Shown here piece after piece: positions 47,001-57,945 of a DNA stretch of 64,000 nucleotides. Positions within the stretch are counted from its first letter, which is position 1; the number at the start of each line of letters is the position of its first letter. The DNA comes from Dichomitus squalens LYAD-421 SS1. Taxonomy: Eukaryota > Basidiomycota > Agaricomycetes > Polyporales > Polyporaceae. Location of the stretch: assembly GCF_000275845.1 (NCBI RefSeq), contig NW_006766884.1, forward strand, positions 1,357,720-1,421,719. Reading direction: 5' to 3'. The notes beneath the pieces are model-generated. The model did no database searches and was not told the DNA's origin. It saw only the letters and a program-made list of their open reading frames with translations. Both the position numbers and the translations under genes were made by a program.

Positions 47001-47689
47001 TCTCGGGACCAGACTGCCTAGGCCCCGATGCTTCTGTCGGGAGCAAAACCTCAGTGGGCTCTAGTTTGGGCTTCACGTCCTCTTCCTCGACCTTGACCTT
47101 GAAGGGCGGGGTTAGATCGGGGATGTTGGGGTTAAGGTCCTCTAGCTTGGGCTTCACGTCCTCAGGCTCCCTCTGTTCGCCCTTCTTGCCTCGACAGAGG
47201 AGTTCAATGGCTGCTAGGATTCCATTCTGGCCGAGTTCCTGCTCGTATTTGAGGGAACTGAGCCTGTGCCACTTGTCCGTCTTGCGCAGACAGAGGCGAC
47301 AGAACAGATACTTCGCGTCGTCTGAAGACGACCCTGTCAGTCCGCGGTCTCCAGAGAGCTTGGTGTCAAACGTACAGGAAAGCCTATGCCATGCCATGAA
47401 ACAGTCAAGCTCATCTCGCTGAAACAGGTGAGCCTCGCTCGTGAGGACTTCCATCAACATGTCTTGGCGCGAAACACGTCCGAGTCAATTGTGCAGCGGG
47501 CGAAGATGCGCTACAGGACACACCTTCGAATATAGTCACGTACATAGACTGTCCCTTGTGCGCGTGAGCGTCGATTTCCGCGTGCCCATCATCTCGAGCT
47601 TCTGTGCCACTGGGGGCGTGGTCGGAGTCGTCCCCAGACCAGAAAACAAGTTTCGCAGCGAGGGATGAAGAGGGGGAGCCTAGAACCAT
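44022..47689 (-). CDS. FAN1: Fanconi-associated nuclease 1 homolog
   Basis: Ten exons: 47689-47524, 47462-46753, 46685-46475, 46417-45860, 45807-45562, 45489-45230, 45173-45070, 45007-44713, 44649-44485, 44432-44022. They sum to 3126 nt, 1041 aa, all phases closing. The N-terminal region (MYVTIFEDMLMEVLTSEAHL, CRLCLRKTDKWHRL) is followed by an acidic linker. Then come the SAP-like and TPR-type helical repeats (YEEELKVLETLLAQKRWRRA, RPMLERRLTRLEKKL). The C-terminal VRR_NUC domain has PDLIIWNE...FVEVKGPGD, giving catalytic Asp877, Glu892 and Lys894. FAN1 is a 5' flap endo/exonuclease in interstrand crosslink repair. About 110 extra residues after VRR_NUC are Lys/Arg- and acid-rich (GQKRKRDDW) and may carry nuclear signals. 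The N-terminal start is the first ATG in the conserved frame. Confidence 0.94.
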
Positions 47690-48218
47690 AGCGTGTTCGT
47701 GGAGCCGTTACGTCGGACTCAGTGGGTCCGGCCAGCAAAGATCACAGAAAAAACAGAACAGAGAGCTGAAGCAAAGCAATAGATTGGAAAGGAGCAAGCA
47801 ACTATGATTGATACCTGCCACGCGCAGTGACACTAGTCGAGGTGAGGACAAGAGGCCATGCGCCCCTGTCCAAGTCCACGCGACGCGGTTCAAGAAGCGC
47901 CGGCTACATGGTTCGTGACCATCCCATCAATGCGCGGTGTGACGCAGCTTGAACGCGCCTCGGTCACAGACAAGCGCCGCAGCCTCAGCATTGAGTTTCA
48001 GCGCGGCCAAGAAGCGGGTATGACATACCGTATGACATACCGGTGCGGAGAGCCACCAGGTTATAAACTCGTCTCAGCCCTTGCGATGTAGCTGCGCCGC
48101 GCCCCGCGGCTGTGTCCTCCTCCTACGCGAGCAAATATATTACCATCAACCCATCTCTCCTACTCACCCCCCTTCACTTCACTTCAAGTACTGCTTACTG
48201 GTTGCCCGCCAGATCCTG
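47690..48218. promoter_or_regulatory. Divergent promoter region FAN1 / small conserved gene
   Basis: About 530 bp. Contains a 12-bp unit repeated in tandem at 48018-48041 and an AT element (AATATATTA) near 48134, about 85 bp upstream of the ATG at 48219. Confidence 0.4.
48018..48041. repeat. Two tandem copies of a near-palindromic 12-mer
   Basis: GTATGACATACC occurs twice head to tail. GGTATGACATACC reads almost the same on the other strand except for its centre base, as expected of a binding site for a dimeric regulator. It sits about 180 bp upstream of the gene starting at 48219. Confidence 0.6.
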
Positions 48219-48922
48219 ATGTCCCTCATCGTGCATGCACCCCGGCCCCGTAACAGCACAAAGGGCCTCCCCCAATGGGATATCCCAAGCGAGGTCGACG
48301 AGCCAATAGCCCTCGTCCGCGAGCTCTCCTCGCCAGAAACCATCGTACGTCCTCCCAGTCCACTTCTACCCATCCATCCTAGACTCACATGCCGGCGTAG
48401 ATCAAGCCCAAGGAGCTACACCTCGCCTTCAAGTGGGGCCCGCTCAACTCGACCCGGTTCTCCCGTTTCCGCAAGCTCAAGCCCACCCCCACGCGCCGTC
48501 GCTACGAGGGCCCCGCTGCGCACATGCCCCTCCCCCGAGGCATGTCCCGGTCCTCCACGATGTGCTCGGTCCGCTCGCTCGCCACGCTCTCGCGCACCGT
48601 CTCCGTCGACGTCGGCGTCCTCATCGTCCGCCCCCTCCGCCGCGAGGGCACGTACATCGTCTGGGGCGCCGTCATGGCACCCGAGACGTACAACCCCCAC
48701 TTCACGACGCCCAGGAACGTGCTCGTGAAGATCGCGGTGGACGAGGAGGGCGGTGAGGATCTCAGAGAAGACGCGCGGCTGCACGAGCAGCTCGCAGAGA
48801 GGGGCATGACGTCGGGGTACTACGGCGTCTTTGTGGATAGCATCGGCAGTACCACGCTCGTAACTGATGATTGGGATAACGAGGTGGGCGAGGTGCACAC
48901 ACCCACGCCCTCGAGCCCCTGA
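48219..48922 (+). CDS. Small uncharacterised protein
   Basis: Two exons, 48219-48344 and 48401-48922. They sum to 648 nt, 215 aa. After a 40-residue lead come FKWGPLNSTRFSRFRKL and RPLRREGTYIVWGAVMAPE, then an acidic C-terminal half (VDEEGGEDLREDARLHEQ, VTDDWDNEVGEVHTPTP). No domain or signal peptide is recognised. The region is GC-rich and several other frames are open too, but the clean GTACGT/TAG intron and a TATA-like element upstream support this one. Function unknown. Confidence 0.6.
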
Positions 48923-49380
48923 TCACCGGACTCGTTTTCGGTACGAGCGTCGTCCAGAACTCAGACCGCGCAGCGCAGATCTTCTGTAGTCTTCTAGCAC
49001 GACGTTTCAAGATCTAGGTCAATCTCCTCCCGATCCAACTATACTGGGCGATGCATGATACGTCGTCTACCCTTCGATTCTCCTCAACCCTCCCGCACGG
49101 ACTTCACTGTATCTTTATGCTGTCGCAGCTTTGTTCCTCTCACGATCATCCACGACGGACTTCACAAGGACCTACTCTACTTACCAACATGTACATTGTG
49201 ACCATAGATACTGCAGGATACTATTCTCTCTGGACGTACGACGCCCGAAACGGATCGTCTTCAAAAGATCGTCAAACAAGAGCATAGCATATACATAATC
49301 CATAACCTATTCGCAAAGGCAAGTCAAGAGTCGCATACATCGCACGTCCAGCACGTCCACGCCCCCTCACGCACACAAGC
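48923..49380. other. Convergent intergenic region
   Basis: About 460 bp between two convergent stops, AT-richer than the flanking genes. Probably 3' UTRs. Confidence 0.5.
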
Positions 49381-52006
49381 TCAGTACCCCCTCCTCAGCC
49401 TCTCGTTCTCCTCCCTCAGCCTCCGGTTCTCCTCCCTCAGCGCCCTGATCTCCTCCGCGACCTCCCCCATCGCCTCCCGCATCTCCGTCCTCCACCCCGT
49501 CCCCATCCGGATCAAGTCCAAATGCAGCCCGACGATCTCCGCCTTCGTCTCCTGCCTGAAGTCGTACAGCGCGTCCCGCATCAGCGCCTGCAGCATGTCC
49601 TGCGCCGCGCGCGCCTGCGGGGACGGGGGCGCGCCCGGGTTCCGCAGGGGGGAGGGCACGGGCGCCCACGCCGCGCGGCGCGCGGAGGGTGAGAGCCCCG
49701 CGAACGAGCGCCGCGGCGAGACCTGCATCGCGTACGCCGCGGGGGGCAGCCGTGCGTTCGCGCTGGTCGGCGCGCGCGCGTCGAGCTCCTCGTCCGAATC
49801 CGCACTCGCTCCCGCACGGGCGATCTCCTCCGCCTCGCTCTCGCTCTCGCTGTCCCCGGCGAAGCCCACCCGTCTTCCTTCCTTGCCCGCGGCCTTCCCC
49901 TTCCCCTCCCCGGCCCTGACCCATTCGTCGATCTCCGGGGTCCCCAGCACGCCGAGCGCAGTCCGCTCCTTACCCTTGCCCTTACGCTTGTGCGCGGGGA
50001 TGGGCGTCACAGGCCCCCCGTCCTCCTCTGTCCCCGGCAAGTCGGGACTCGGGCTGCGCGAGATCCTCGAGGCGAGAGACGAGCCCGACACACGCCTCCG
50101 CTGCGCACCCACTCCCGCAGGAGGCGAGGCAGACGAGGTTTTGGAAGAGCTAGAGCCAGAGCCGGACACGATGCGCCGCGTGGAGGCTACAGACGTCTTG
50201 CTAGCACGGCTTGCGGTGCTCCCTGAGGATGCGGATCGCACCCGGGGATGGGCTGCCGAAGCCGATTGCGACTGCGACTCGCCCGCAGCAAGCCCGCCGT
50301 ACGCGCGAGAGGCGCTCTCCGTCCGAGCGTGGCTGCGGGGTGGCTGGCCGATCGAGCCGCGGGAGGATGCGCGAGATAGGATGGTTGAGGCCCTCGTGGG
50401 GACGACCGTGATGGGAGCTTCGTCGTCGTCCACGACTGTAGCGGCGGGCTCTTTCGCCCTCGGAAGCGCGAGGAGGTTCTCAACACGGACTGCAGAATTC
50501 GTTAGCACGTTGAGAGGTCTGAGCGGCAACAACACGTACCGGACAACTCGCCGTCCTCCTCTTCATCATCCTTCTTGTTCGACAGGGTCACTGGCGACCT
50601 GGGCGGCGAAAAGGTGGCCTTCTGCGCTCCGGCTCGCCCGGCCACTGGAGATGTGACCGTACCCGCGTTGAAACGACGCGCGCCAGCGGCCGCGGGTCTA
50701 GGAGCAGGAGACCCATTGCTTGGGTTGGAGGCAGTTCTGGTTGTGGTTCGCCTAGCGGGAGTAGTCGAAGTGATAGCGCTAGATTTCTTCGTTGCGACTT
50801 TGTCTTCGACTGCCTTCTTTGCCGCGTCGAGTCCCGTGGATGAGCCTATACGACGTGCAGCGGGGGCGGCCTTGTTTGTGTCGCGCTGAACTAGAGGCTT
50901 CGCTGCCGCCGTTGGGACAGGCTTTGCTGCCTGCGCCTCTCCCGGCTTCAGCTTTCTCTGCAGCGGGAGACCAGGATCAGGACAACGGACAGCCGGAATA
51001 TATTGAACAGAATAACGTACCTGCACAGAAATAGCAATGACTTGATCGCCGTTCTCACTAACGCTAATCGTCTTTGGTGGTTTGTCCAGGGCGCGCAGGT
51101 CGAGAATCAGCAGCTTCCCGTTCTCCGTGCCTGCGTAGACCGCGGCGCCTTCGGCGGAGAACGAGAGACAGGTGACGGGAGCAGGCATGACGACGGATCG
51201 GAAGAGGCTAGACAGTGAAGCACGATCAAGGCCTGCTCGCACGCATTGAGAACGACTACGCACCCCTTCTCCTTTTCCAGGTCGATGAGAGTAACCATGC
51301 CGCCACTACACGCAATAGCGACCAGCGTCTTGCTGAACGGGCTGCATGAGATAGATACAATGCAACCGGGCTTCTTCTGTTCCTTGTCTAAGGGTATAAC
51401 CTTGGCCGGACCGGAGGGACGGGTGGTATCGTAGACAAGCAGCTGGGTTCCGCGACCGACGAGAAGCCTAGTGCGCGAGTGGGGATGGAAAGCACATGTG
51501 GTGATGTCGCCGCTTCCAGCGGGAATGCCTCTGAGTACAGTATGCGAGGCAAGCGTGAGGTTGTGTACGTGGATGGCGTGCGCAGAGGTGGATGCAAGCA
51601 AGGTGCAGTCGTTGGAGAGTGAAAGGGAAGTGATCGTCGCTTTGTGAGTATCGAACGTATGAGCGACCTTGCCGGCTTGAGACGACAGGACGGTAGCTTG
51701 CTGCCCCCTAGCGCATATTAGAGTGCTGCCACGATCTTTGCTGAGCAGCGCAACGACGGGATGCGAGCTCTGATCGTGTACAGAAACGTCCTGGAGAGAT
51801 CCCGAGGCGAGGTCGTATTGGAGGATGCCACTAGTGGCCGAAGAGAGATACACCGAGTTGTTGTCTGTGCTCCATGTGAGAGCAGTGGGTAGAGGAGGTA
51901 GGGGGCATGTTGGTTCGGCAGCAGACGGGGGATGCTTGAGAGCGGAGTGTTCGATGATGGTGAGGTTTGTAGGCGTGATGATGGCGGCCATGGTTTGTGT
52001 CTGCAC
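49381..52006 (-). CDS. NEDD1-like WD40 protein (gamma-tubulin targeting)
   Basis: Four exons: 52006-51264, 51207-51021, 50957-50540, 50489-49381. They sum to 2457 nt, 818 aa; an ATG five codons later (51991) is equally possible. Residues about 20-310 have WD-type repeats (LTWSTDNNSVYLSS, TITSLSLSNDCTLLAST, DITTCAFHPH, VSISCSPFSKTLVAIAC, TCLSFSAEGAAVYAGTENG). A long Ser/Pro/Lys-rich disordered region follows, with repeated SP sites. The C-terminal 70 residues form an amphipathic helix and a heptad coiled coil (EEIRALREENRRLREENERL). WD40 plus this helical tail is the NEDD1/GCP-WD layout; the tail binds gamma-tubulin complexes at microtubule organising centres. Family assignment is by architecture and tail, not by a unique signature. 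Confidence 0.75.
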
Positions 52007-52878
52007 TGAATGTCGCCAGTATTTAAGATGTATCTCGTTGGAGGGCAGCGCAAGGCAAGACGGCTCTTGGCGAGCCAGGTCGGTGGCTGAGAACGGGCGC
52101 AGTCACACTGATGCGCGATGTTGGTATTTCCCCGCCAATAGGCGCCCCTTCATACAAACGCGTTGCCCTCGTGACCGCGTCCCCGGCTGTTCTCCTCCGG
52201 CAGCTGCCGAGTCAAGAGTAGGCCATCATGTCTCCCATGAAATGTCGCACAATTGCTATGAACAACAAGCTTTGCAACTTCAAAGCTCTGTGGACACCTC
52301 GATCCTCCAAATCGCTCAGGTGTAGTTTTTGTCTTTTCTGCTGTGAAACCTCTACCAAGTCAGACATGGCAAGTCATCGAGCATGCAGTGAGACCTTCAA
52401 TTTCACATCAACCAAACAGCGGTGCCCCTGAGATAAGTGCTTGACCACAGTATTCAATCATCTTCGTTTGCTCTGTGGGCGCATTGTGCTGGATACACAT
52501 GCGCTCTGTCCTGATGCATCGTCTCTCCTATCTCCTTGACAATAGGGCCAAGGCCCGTTGCCAGCAAGGCGCTTGTCCAATAGACAGTCCGCCACTGCCA
52601 CGGACGTGGCGGGGTTGACGACGCATGAGGACCTTGAGGTTGCGTATCCGTAGCGAGGATATGTTGCCTCCGCTCACTGCTATTGTTCCACAAAATGTGC
52701 AGCTGTGGCCAAAGCCCACGATCACAGTGTCGGCTTTCCTGCCCGGCTCCGCATATAAGAGGGCTTCGATCCCAGTCCCCTCCAAGTCAGAGACCGAAGC
52801 ATCCAGGTGAGCATCATCTTTTTGTATGAACTGCTAGAGCTTACGCTTGCTTTCCTGCTCCCAGCATCAGCACGGATC
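52007..52878. other. Divergent intergenic region
   Basis: About 870 bp between the NEDD1-like start and an F-box-like start. An upstream extension of the F-box frame to 52807 has no ATG-supported family resemblance. No other coding content seen. Confidence 0.5.
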
Positions 52879-54488
52879 ATGTACCCATACGCCCCCCGTT
52901 TACCTCCAGAGCTCTGGAGCGCGACCATCGGCTTTGCGACCCACGACGTGCAGCGCACTTGTCGGTTAGTGTCCATGGCTTGGAGCGAGCTGGCGCGACC
53001 TTTTGTGTTCCGGAACATCGCTCTCGAGTTCGGCGTCCATCCAATCGGGCGCGTGGACACGATTTTTGGTCACCACGCCACTAACCAAGATCGAGCCACT
53101 GTATTGGCGCAGTTTTGGCGTTGCTCAGAATTCTTCGACCATGTTGTTGAGCACCCGTCGGGGCAACTAATCTTACGAGCCGTCCGGAGTATGACCGTCC
53201 GTTTCCTTTTTATGGACGAAATTCTCCATGAGTTTGATGAGAAGATGGAGGATGTCTTTGGTGTGTTGATACAACTTGAATCCACGAGAGCCGATCTGAG
53301 CTGAGGGGATACTGACGCGATTGAAACAGTGGACATCATTGGCGCAGGTGTGGCCGTGATGCCGAACCTTCAGGCCTTCCTGTGGACACTCCTCGATGGC
53401 GGCGAGGTTGTTATGACCCAGCACCTGCTTGACAGCCTGGCGAGGGCCAAGCTGCGGGAGCTATCCTTCCCGTGAGTTGAATGCCAAGCATTCCAGTGCT
53501 TCCAGCGAAGTGCATCGCTCATCGCTGCCGTTACAGCTTCAAGCTGCTTCTGGAGACTTACCATCTATCCTGCATACTTCAGCATCTGACAGTGCTTCGC
53601 CTCGAGCTGCAGTGGAATGAGAGAGCAAGTCTCGACAGTCATCTTACATGTTGCCAAAGGGAGCTAGTGATGTCCAACGCAGAAACTCTCCAAGAACTCA
53701 CCATCACGAGCTACCCCGACTGGGATTGCGACCTTCCGGCCCTGAGAAACCTTGTCATCGGTGACCTGCTTCGAGCCGAACCCGACACTATCCGCCGAGT
53801 ACTGCGGGGTTCGCCGCTGCTCACCGACCTCACCATCACCGGGGGCAAAGCTGTAGAGGCGAACGAGTCGAGTCTGGCAGATGTCCTCACCGTGCTGGGC
53901 TCCATGCCCGGTGAGCTCCCCATGCTCACGTCATTCAAGCTTTTGGCCTCGTTCGCGGACGAGCGCATCACGCCCGACCTGCAACAAGCCGCCCTGAACT
54001 TCCTCGCGAATAAGACGCGGCTCTGCCGGCTTCACATTAGGCTGTCTCACGCGAGGGAAGCCTGGCCGATCCTTGAGATCCTGCCTCGATTCCCTGACCT
54101 CGAGGTCCTCGGCGTCGAGCTTGGGCACGCAGTGCTCACGCCCGAGGTCCTCGGGTATTACGACCGCTATTCCCCGCGTAAGCTGACCGACCTCCTCCTG
54201 ATCTCCGACTTCCAGGAGGTCAGAGTCCCGCCCGCTGATATCCTCTCTCTGGTGAGTGCTCCGAGAGGATGCTGACGTTGTCCAGAGAAGCTAACCTCGA
54301 TGCATGCTGGTTTACAGTTCAGGTCTCGACCGAACCTCAAGAGCTTGAAGTTCGTGGACCATCCGGAGTCTCTCCTCCCAGAGGAGCGGGCTCGGGCACC
54401 TCACATCTTAGCCAAGTACGCTGCGCCTTGGCTGTTCGCCCATCCTCCTCGGTCTCTTGCATACCTCGACTGCTCCCTGGCTGCCTAG
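52879..54488 (+). CDS. F-box/LRR-like protein, 3' end uncertain
   Basis: Four exons: 52879-53260, 53330-53471, 53537-54251, 54318-54488. They sum to 1410 nt, 469 aa. The start MYPYAPRLPPELWSATIGFA, then CRLVSMAWSELARPFVFRNI, is a basidiomycete F-box. The middle has leucine-rich segments (LQHLTVLRLELQW, AETLQELTITSY, LPALRNLVIGD, SPLLTDLTITGG). The last exon (RSRPNLKSLKFVDHP) ends in a TAG at 54486-54488. An additional plus-strand open region up to 54993 (IRYEAFGGARTIFRLFND near its end) could be a further exon of this gene or a separate small one; I could not join it in phase with a convincing splice. Confidence 0.7.
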
Positions 54489-55029
54489 ACCGTTGCCGGG
54501 GGCGCCGGCATGAAGCGAGCTCTGTGGTGTGTCTACCGTCCTGGGGAGCAAACGCACTCTATGTCCTATCACTTCACCGCGTCCGCGAGCCCCCCGGGTA
54601 CAAGTGCCGGAGCGGATCGTCACGCGAGGGGGTTTTGTGGGGGAGTGCGGCTTGGCAGAGTGGGCGTGGCTCAAACAATACGACCACGATCACGATCTGG
54701 CTGATGCCGGTGAGTGGGCGATCCAATATGGGGCATCTGAGGGTGGAAGTGGACATGGCTCATTTTTGTTCCTGTTGATGTCAATAGAAATCGCCGTTCC
54801 GGAATTGGGACTGGATCAGACGGGGACACCCGTCGTCAAGGCTCGGAAGTCCACAGACGCGTTTGAGTGCATCGAGCTGCGGCATGTTGAGGGGATCCGC
54901 TATGAGGCTTTTGGAGGCGCGCGCACGATATTTCGGTTGTTCAATGACCGAGATGCAGAAGTATACTTGCTGCATCAAGTACCGGGTACTTGATGAGCCT
55001 AGAATTGCTGTGCTTTAATTGCCGTAAAG
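54489..55029 (+). other. Open region of unclear status before the tRNA
   Basis: A plus-strand frame is open from about 54529 to the TGA ending at 54993 (ending LLHQVPGT). It contains a possible in-frame intron from GTGAGT (about 54711) to AATAG (about 54788). No ATG starts it and no domain is recognised. It may be the true 3' part of the upstream F-box-like gene. Confidence 0.3.
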
Positions 55030-55101
55030 GCCATCGTGGCGCAATGGTAGCGCATCACCTTCCTAAGGTGGGGGTTGCGGGTTCGATCCCCGCCGGTGGT
55101 A
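55030..55101 (+). tRNA. tRNA-Arg (anticodon CCT)
   Basis: A full cloverleaf folds by hand. The acceptor GCCATCG pairs with CGGTGGT (two G-T pairs). The D arm is GCGC/GCGC around AATGGTA. The anticodon arm is TCACC/GGTGG with loop TTCCTAA (anticodon CCT, reads AGG). The variable loop is GGGTT, and the T arm is GCGGG/CCCGC with TTCGATC. The discriminator is A at 55101. There is no intron. It starts 37 bp after the open frame on its left. Confidence 0.93.
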
Positions 55102-55615
55102 GAGGTTAATCACCCCTCATGGCTTCATTTTTCGCTTCGCTGCGAACCGATTCCGGTATGTGCATGTCGTTGATCGACCCTCGCGGCGGACTAGAGCAGC
55201 TCTCGGTCCCCAATAGAAAATATTTCTTCGCCAGCGGGTTTGAATCGGCGCCTCACCCGTTCTCCCCCAACAAGAGGGTCTAGTACTACACACACTGTTT
55301 ACCAAGAGTCTAGGATTCTGATCAACCACGGGTAGCCGACGACAAGCTATTGCTTGCGACCTTCGCCAGCTTTGAGGAATGATAGATCGCTGCAAAGCCA
55401 CCTAAATGCTACAAAACGACGGCAACACGTAACAATATAGAAAGCATAGGATGTGAGCAGGGATAGACTGCGAACGGATTCAGTCATTTTATTCGGTGCC
55501 ATCTCCGTTCGATTTGTCTTTGGACTGCTCGTATTGGTCGACTTCTGTTTTCTCCAAGACGCTGGCACACAACGGTAGTCGTAAGTAGTGACCCAAAAAC
55601 ATTCGCCGAGGACAC
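55102..55615. other. Intergenic, 3' of glyoxal oxidase
   Basis: About 510 bp without recognisable coding content. Just downstream of the tRNA is a GAATCG-type GC-rich stretch; no second tRNA could be folded. Confidence 0.5.
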
Positions 55616-57945
55616 TCACTTCTTCAGAGCCGATTCATCAACCTCAGGGCCACTGCCGTCGCCAACAAGTAGCCGCACTCCCATACTCGGTACGCCATCT
55701 GCAACGACGTAGATGAATCCTGGTCCGGGAGGATAAATGTTGCGGTCCGGTGGGCCAGTTATCGTCAAGGCCGTGCCATCGGAGGAGAGAGAGTTGACCA
55801 GGTACACTAGGCGAGAGTTAGCGTGTACGGCGTGTGTGATATAGCCCAGATCCATGAGGGCAACTGCTCGTGGAAGGTCAGGGATGAGAGCATACACGTG
55901 ATAGAGTGCTACATACCCTGGACGCTCGATCCCTGACGAACAGTGGCAGGAAGTCGTATCTGGAGTTTCGCCGTCTTGCCGAATCCGAGCAGCTTGGGCA
56001 CGCCGCCGACAATCTGGGGGCGCTCCCTGTTCATGTAGTCTGGTCCCAGCCACTCGACGCGGTACTCCGTGCCGTACTTGACCTCGCTCCTATCGAGGTT
56101 CGGGTTGCTACCAGCAATCATAACGTCACCGTCAGGAGTTAACGTGGCAACCGAGTGGTACAGGCGGGGTATGTTGCTCGTCGGCATACCAGCCGACGAG
56201 AAGCGCTGCCCCGGAGCAGCGGACGGGTCATAGAATACCGGAGTGAGAACAGGGTTGTCGGCATTGGACTCGCCGACCTGTCCAATGACGTTACCATAAC
56301 CAGAAATACCACTACCCGCGCCGTTGACGATGACTATGTCGCCGGTAGGTAGGAGGACAGCGTCGGGCATCGTTCGGGCGTTCGGCATCTGCTCGACTTG
56401 CCAACCAGCGGCTATACCTGCTTCAGTGAGTACTATACGCGAGCACTGGGAAGACGCAGGATCTTGGGAAGAGATCTGATACCCGGCTTTGGTGTCGTCA
56501 ACAGTCGAACCTCCACAGAGTAAGATTTCAGGCGTGTAATTGTTCTCCGGAGACAGAGGCAGCAGGAGTCCAGTGCCAGTCATCGGATAGGTGATGCGGA
56601 CGCCGTTAGGGATACGAGGGAGTCTGCGCTCAGTATTAGTCTTCCAGTTGTAGACCATAGCGTCGCGGTTGGCCGCCATGAACACCGAGCCGTCGGGGAG
56701 CGAGAAGGCGATCGGGAAGAGGTTAGAGTTCAACGTGTCGACGAGGAAAGGCAAGTGAATCGGGAGCCCATTGGAGTCGTGTATGCTCTTCGGAGGAAAG
56801 TACTCGATGGTGGGATTATTGGTTGTACCGTTATTGATCCAGCCTCCCTTCCGTGAGCCTCCGATGATCATAGCGCTACCGTCAGAGATACGCAAGACAG
56901 TGTTGTACCAGCGGGGGCTAGCCATACGAATGCGACCATGGTTCTCGTAAATCGTGCACTTCTCCACGTTATCAAACTCGCAAGGCTCGAAGATACGGAT
57001 TGCTTGAAGGCCGTCAACGTCGCCAAAGTCAGCAGCGGCCGTATGGTCCTCGACGACAGGATTGCCGCCTACATTCACTAGGGTACCATTGCTAAGGAAA
57101 GTACCCCCAGCGCAGAACGAGTTCGACTGCACTGAGAGAGGCTGTAGGGCATGAGTCTTCAGGTTATAGAGCGCCGCCCAAGCGGGGTGTCCAGAGATCG
57201 TAAGCGGGTTGTGCTCAACCTTGTCGATGATAAGCGCGTGAGTTTCAGAGATGATGGCCAGTTGCATGGCGTGCACGCCAGTAGAGCCCTTCTGAACTAG
57301 AGTCCATTGGTTTCCGGGGACCTGCCGGGGCGACATGTCGAGAGATGGGTTATAAGATGCCATAGTCCGAGGACCCACAGTAAGGTCTTTCCGGAGAGCC
57401 CTAGGAGGAGGAGGAGGACCCCAAGTGACGACAAGCGCATCGATATCGGTGACTGTGCCCCTAGACGTCGAGTTACCGTCCCCTGCATTAACGATCTTGA
57501 GGGTGTGCTTGCCCTGTTCGAGGTTGAACGCCCAGAAGATACGCTGCTGCTTCATAGCCACGTCGCTGTATGCACTGACGATTTGAGCGAGGGCACCATC
57601 TAGATAAACTGAGGCAGAGCCATGCTTCTTGTCCATGTTTCCGAACCACTCGATCCCAGTTCCAATGAACGTGAAAGTCATGCTTGCTCCAGGCTCCGAA
57701 GTCGACCGTAGCGTTTTCTGGACGTACGCCGAATGCCACGACTCAGCCCAAGTCCTAGAAAAGTGCAGAAGAGGTGAGGATGAGTCGTAGCTCTTAGCAC
57801 CGGGTGGAACATAGTAAGGCGTGAACTTGGCGATCTTCGTTGATCCAGGGGAGGTGTGGCCATGCCAAGCGGACGCCTTGCGGCCTGAGCACAATGTTAC
57901 GTAGACGACCAGCGCCAGCAGAAGGAGCAGCGACCGGAATCCCAT
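55616..57945 (-). CDS. Glyoxal oxidase-type copper radical oxidase (AA5_1) with N-terminal beta domain
   Basis: Two exons, 57945-55917 and 55863-55616. They sum to 2277 nt, 758 aa. A signal peptide (about residues 1-20) is followed by an extra domain at about 35-177 (FTFIGTGIEWFG, GSASVYLDGALAQIV, LEQGKHTLKIVN). It resembles the beta-sandwich ectodomain common in agaricomycete surface proteins. The kelch-type oxidase domain follows. Copper-site residues align as Cys278 (NSFCAGG) crosslinked to Tyr347 (SPRWYNT), Tyr596-His597 (PRLYHSV) and His687 (GYITHAVH). All are present, so it should be active. The family oxidises small aldehydes with O2 and releases H2O2 for peroxidases in lignin attack. 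Confidence 0.93.

Noticed and set aside
49595..50656. 353-codon plus-strand open frame
   Set aside because: Antisense shadow of the GC-rich Ser/Pro region of the NEDD1-like gene, which splices cleanly on the minus strand.
26282..57945. Possible lignocellulose gene cluster (CBM1-AA8 cytochrome plus glyoxal oxidase)
   Set aside because: The two genes are about 28 kb apart with many housekeeping genes between them, so I see no cluster.
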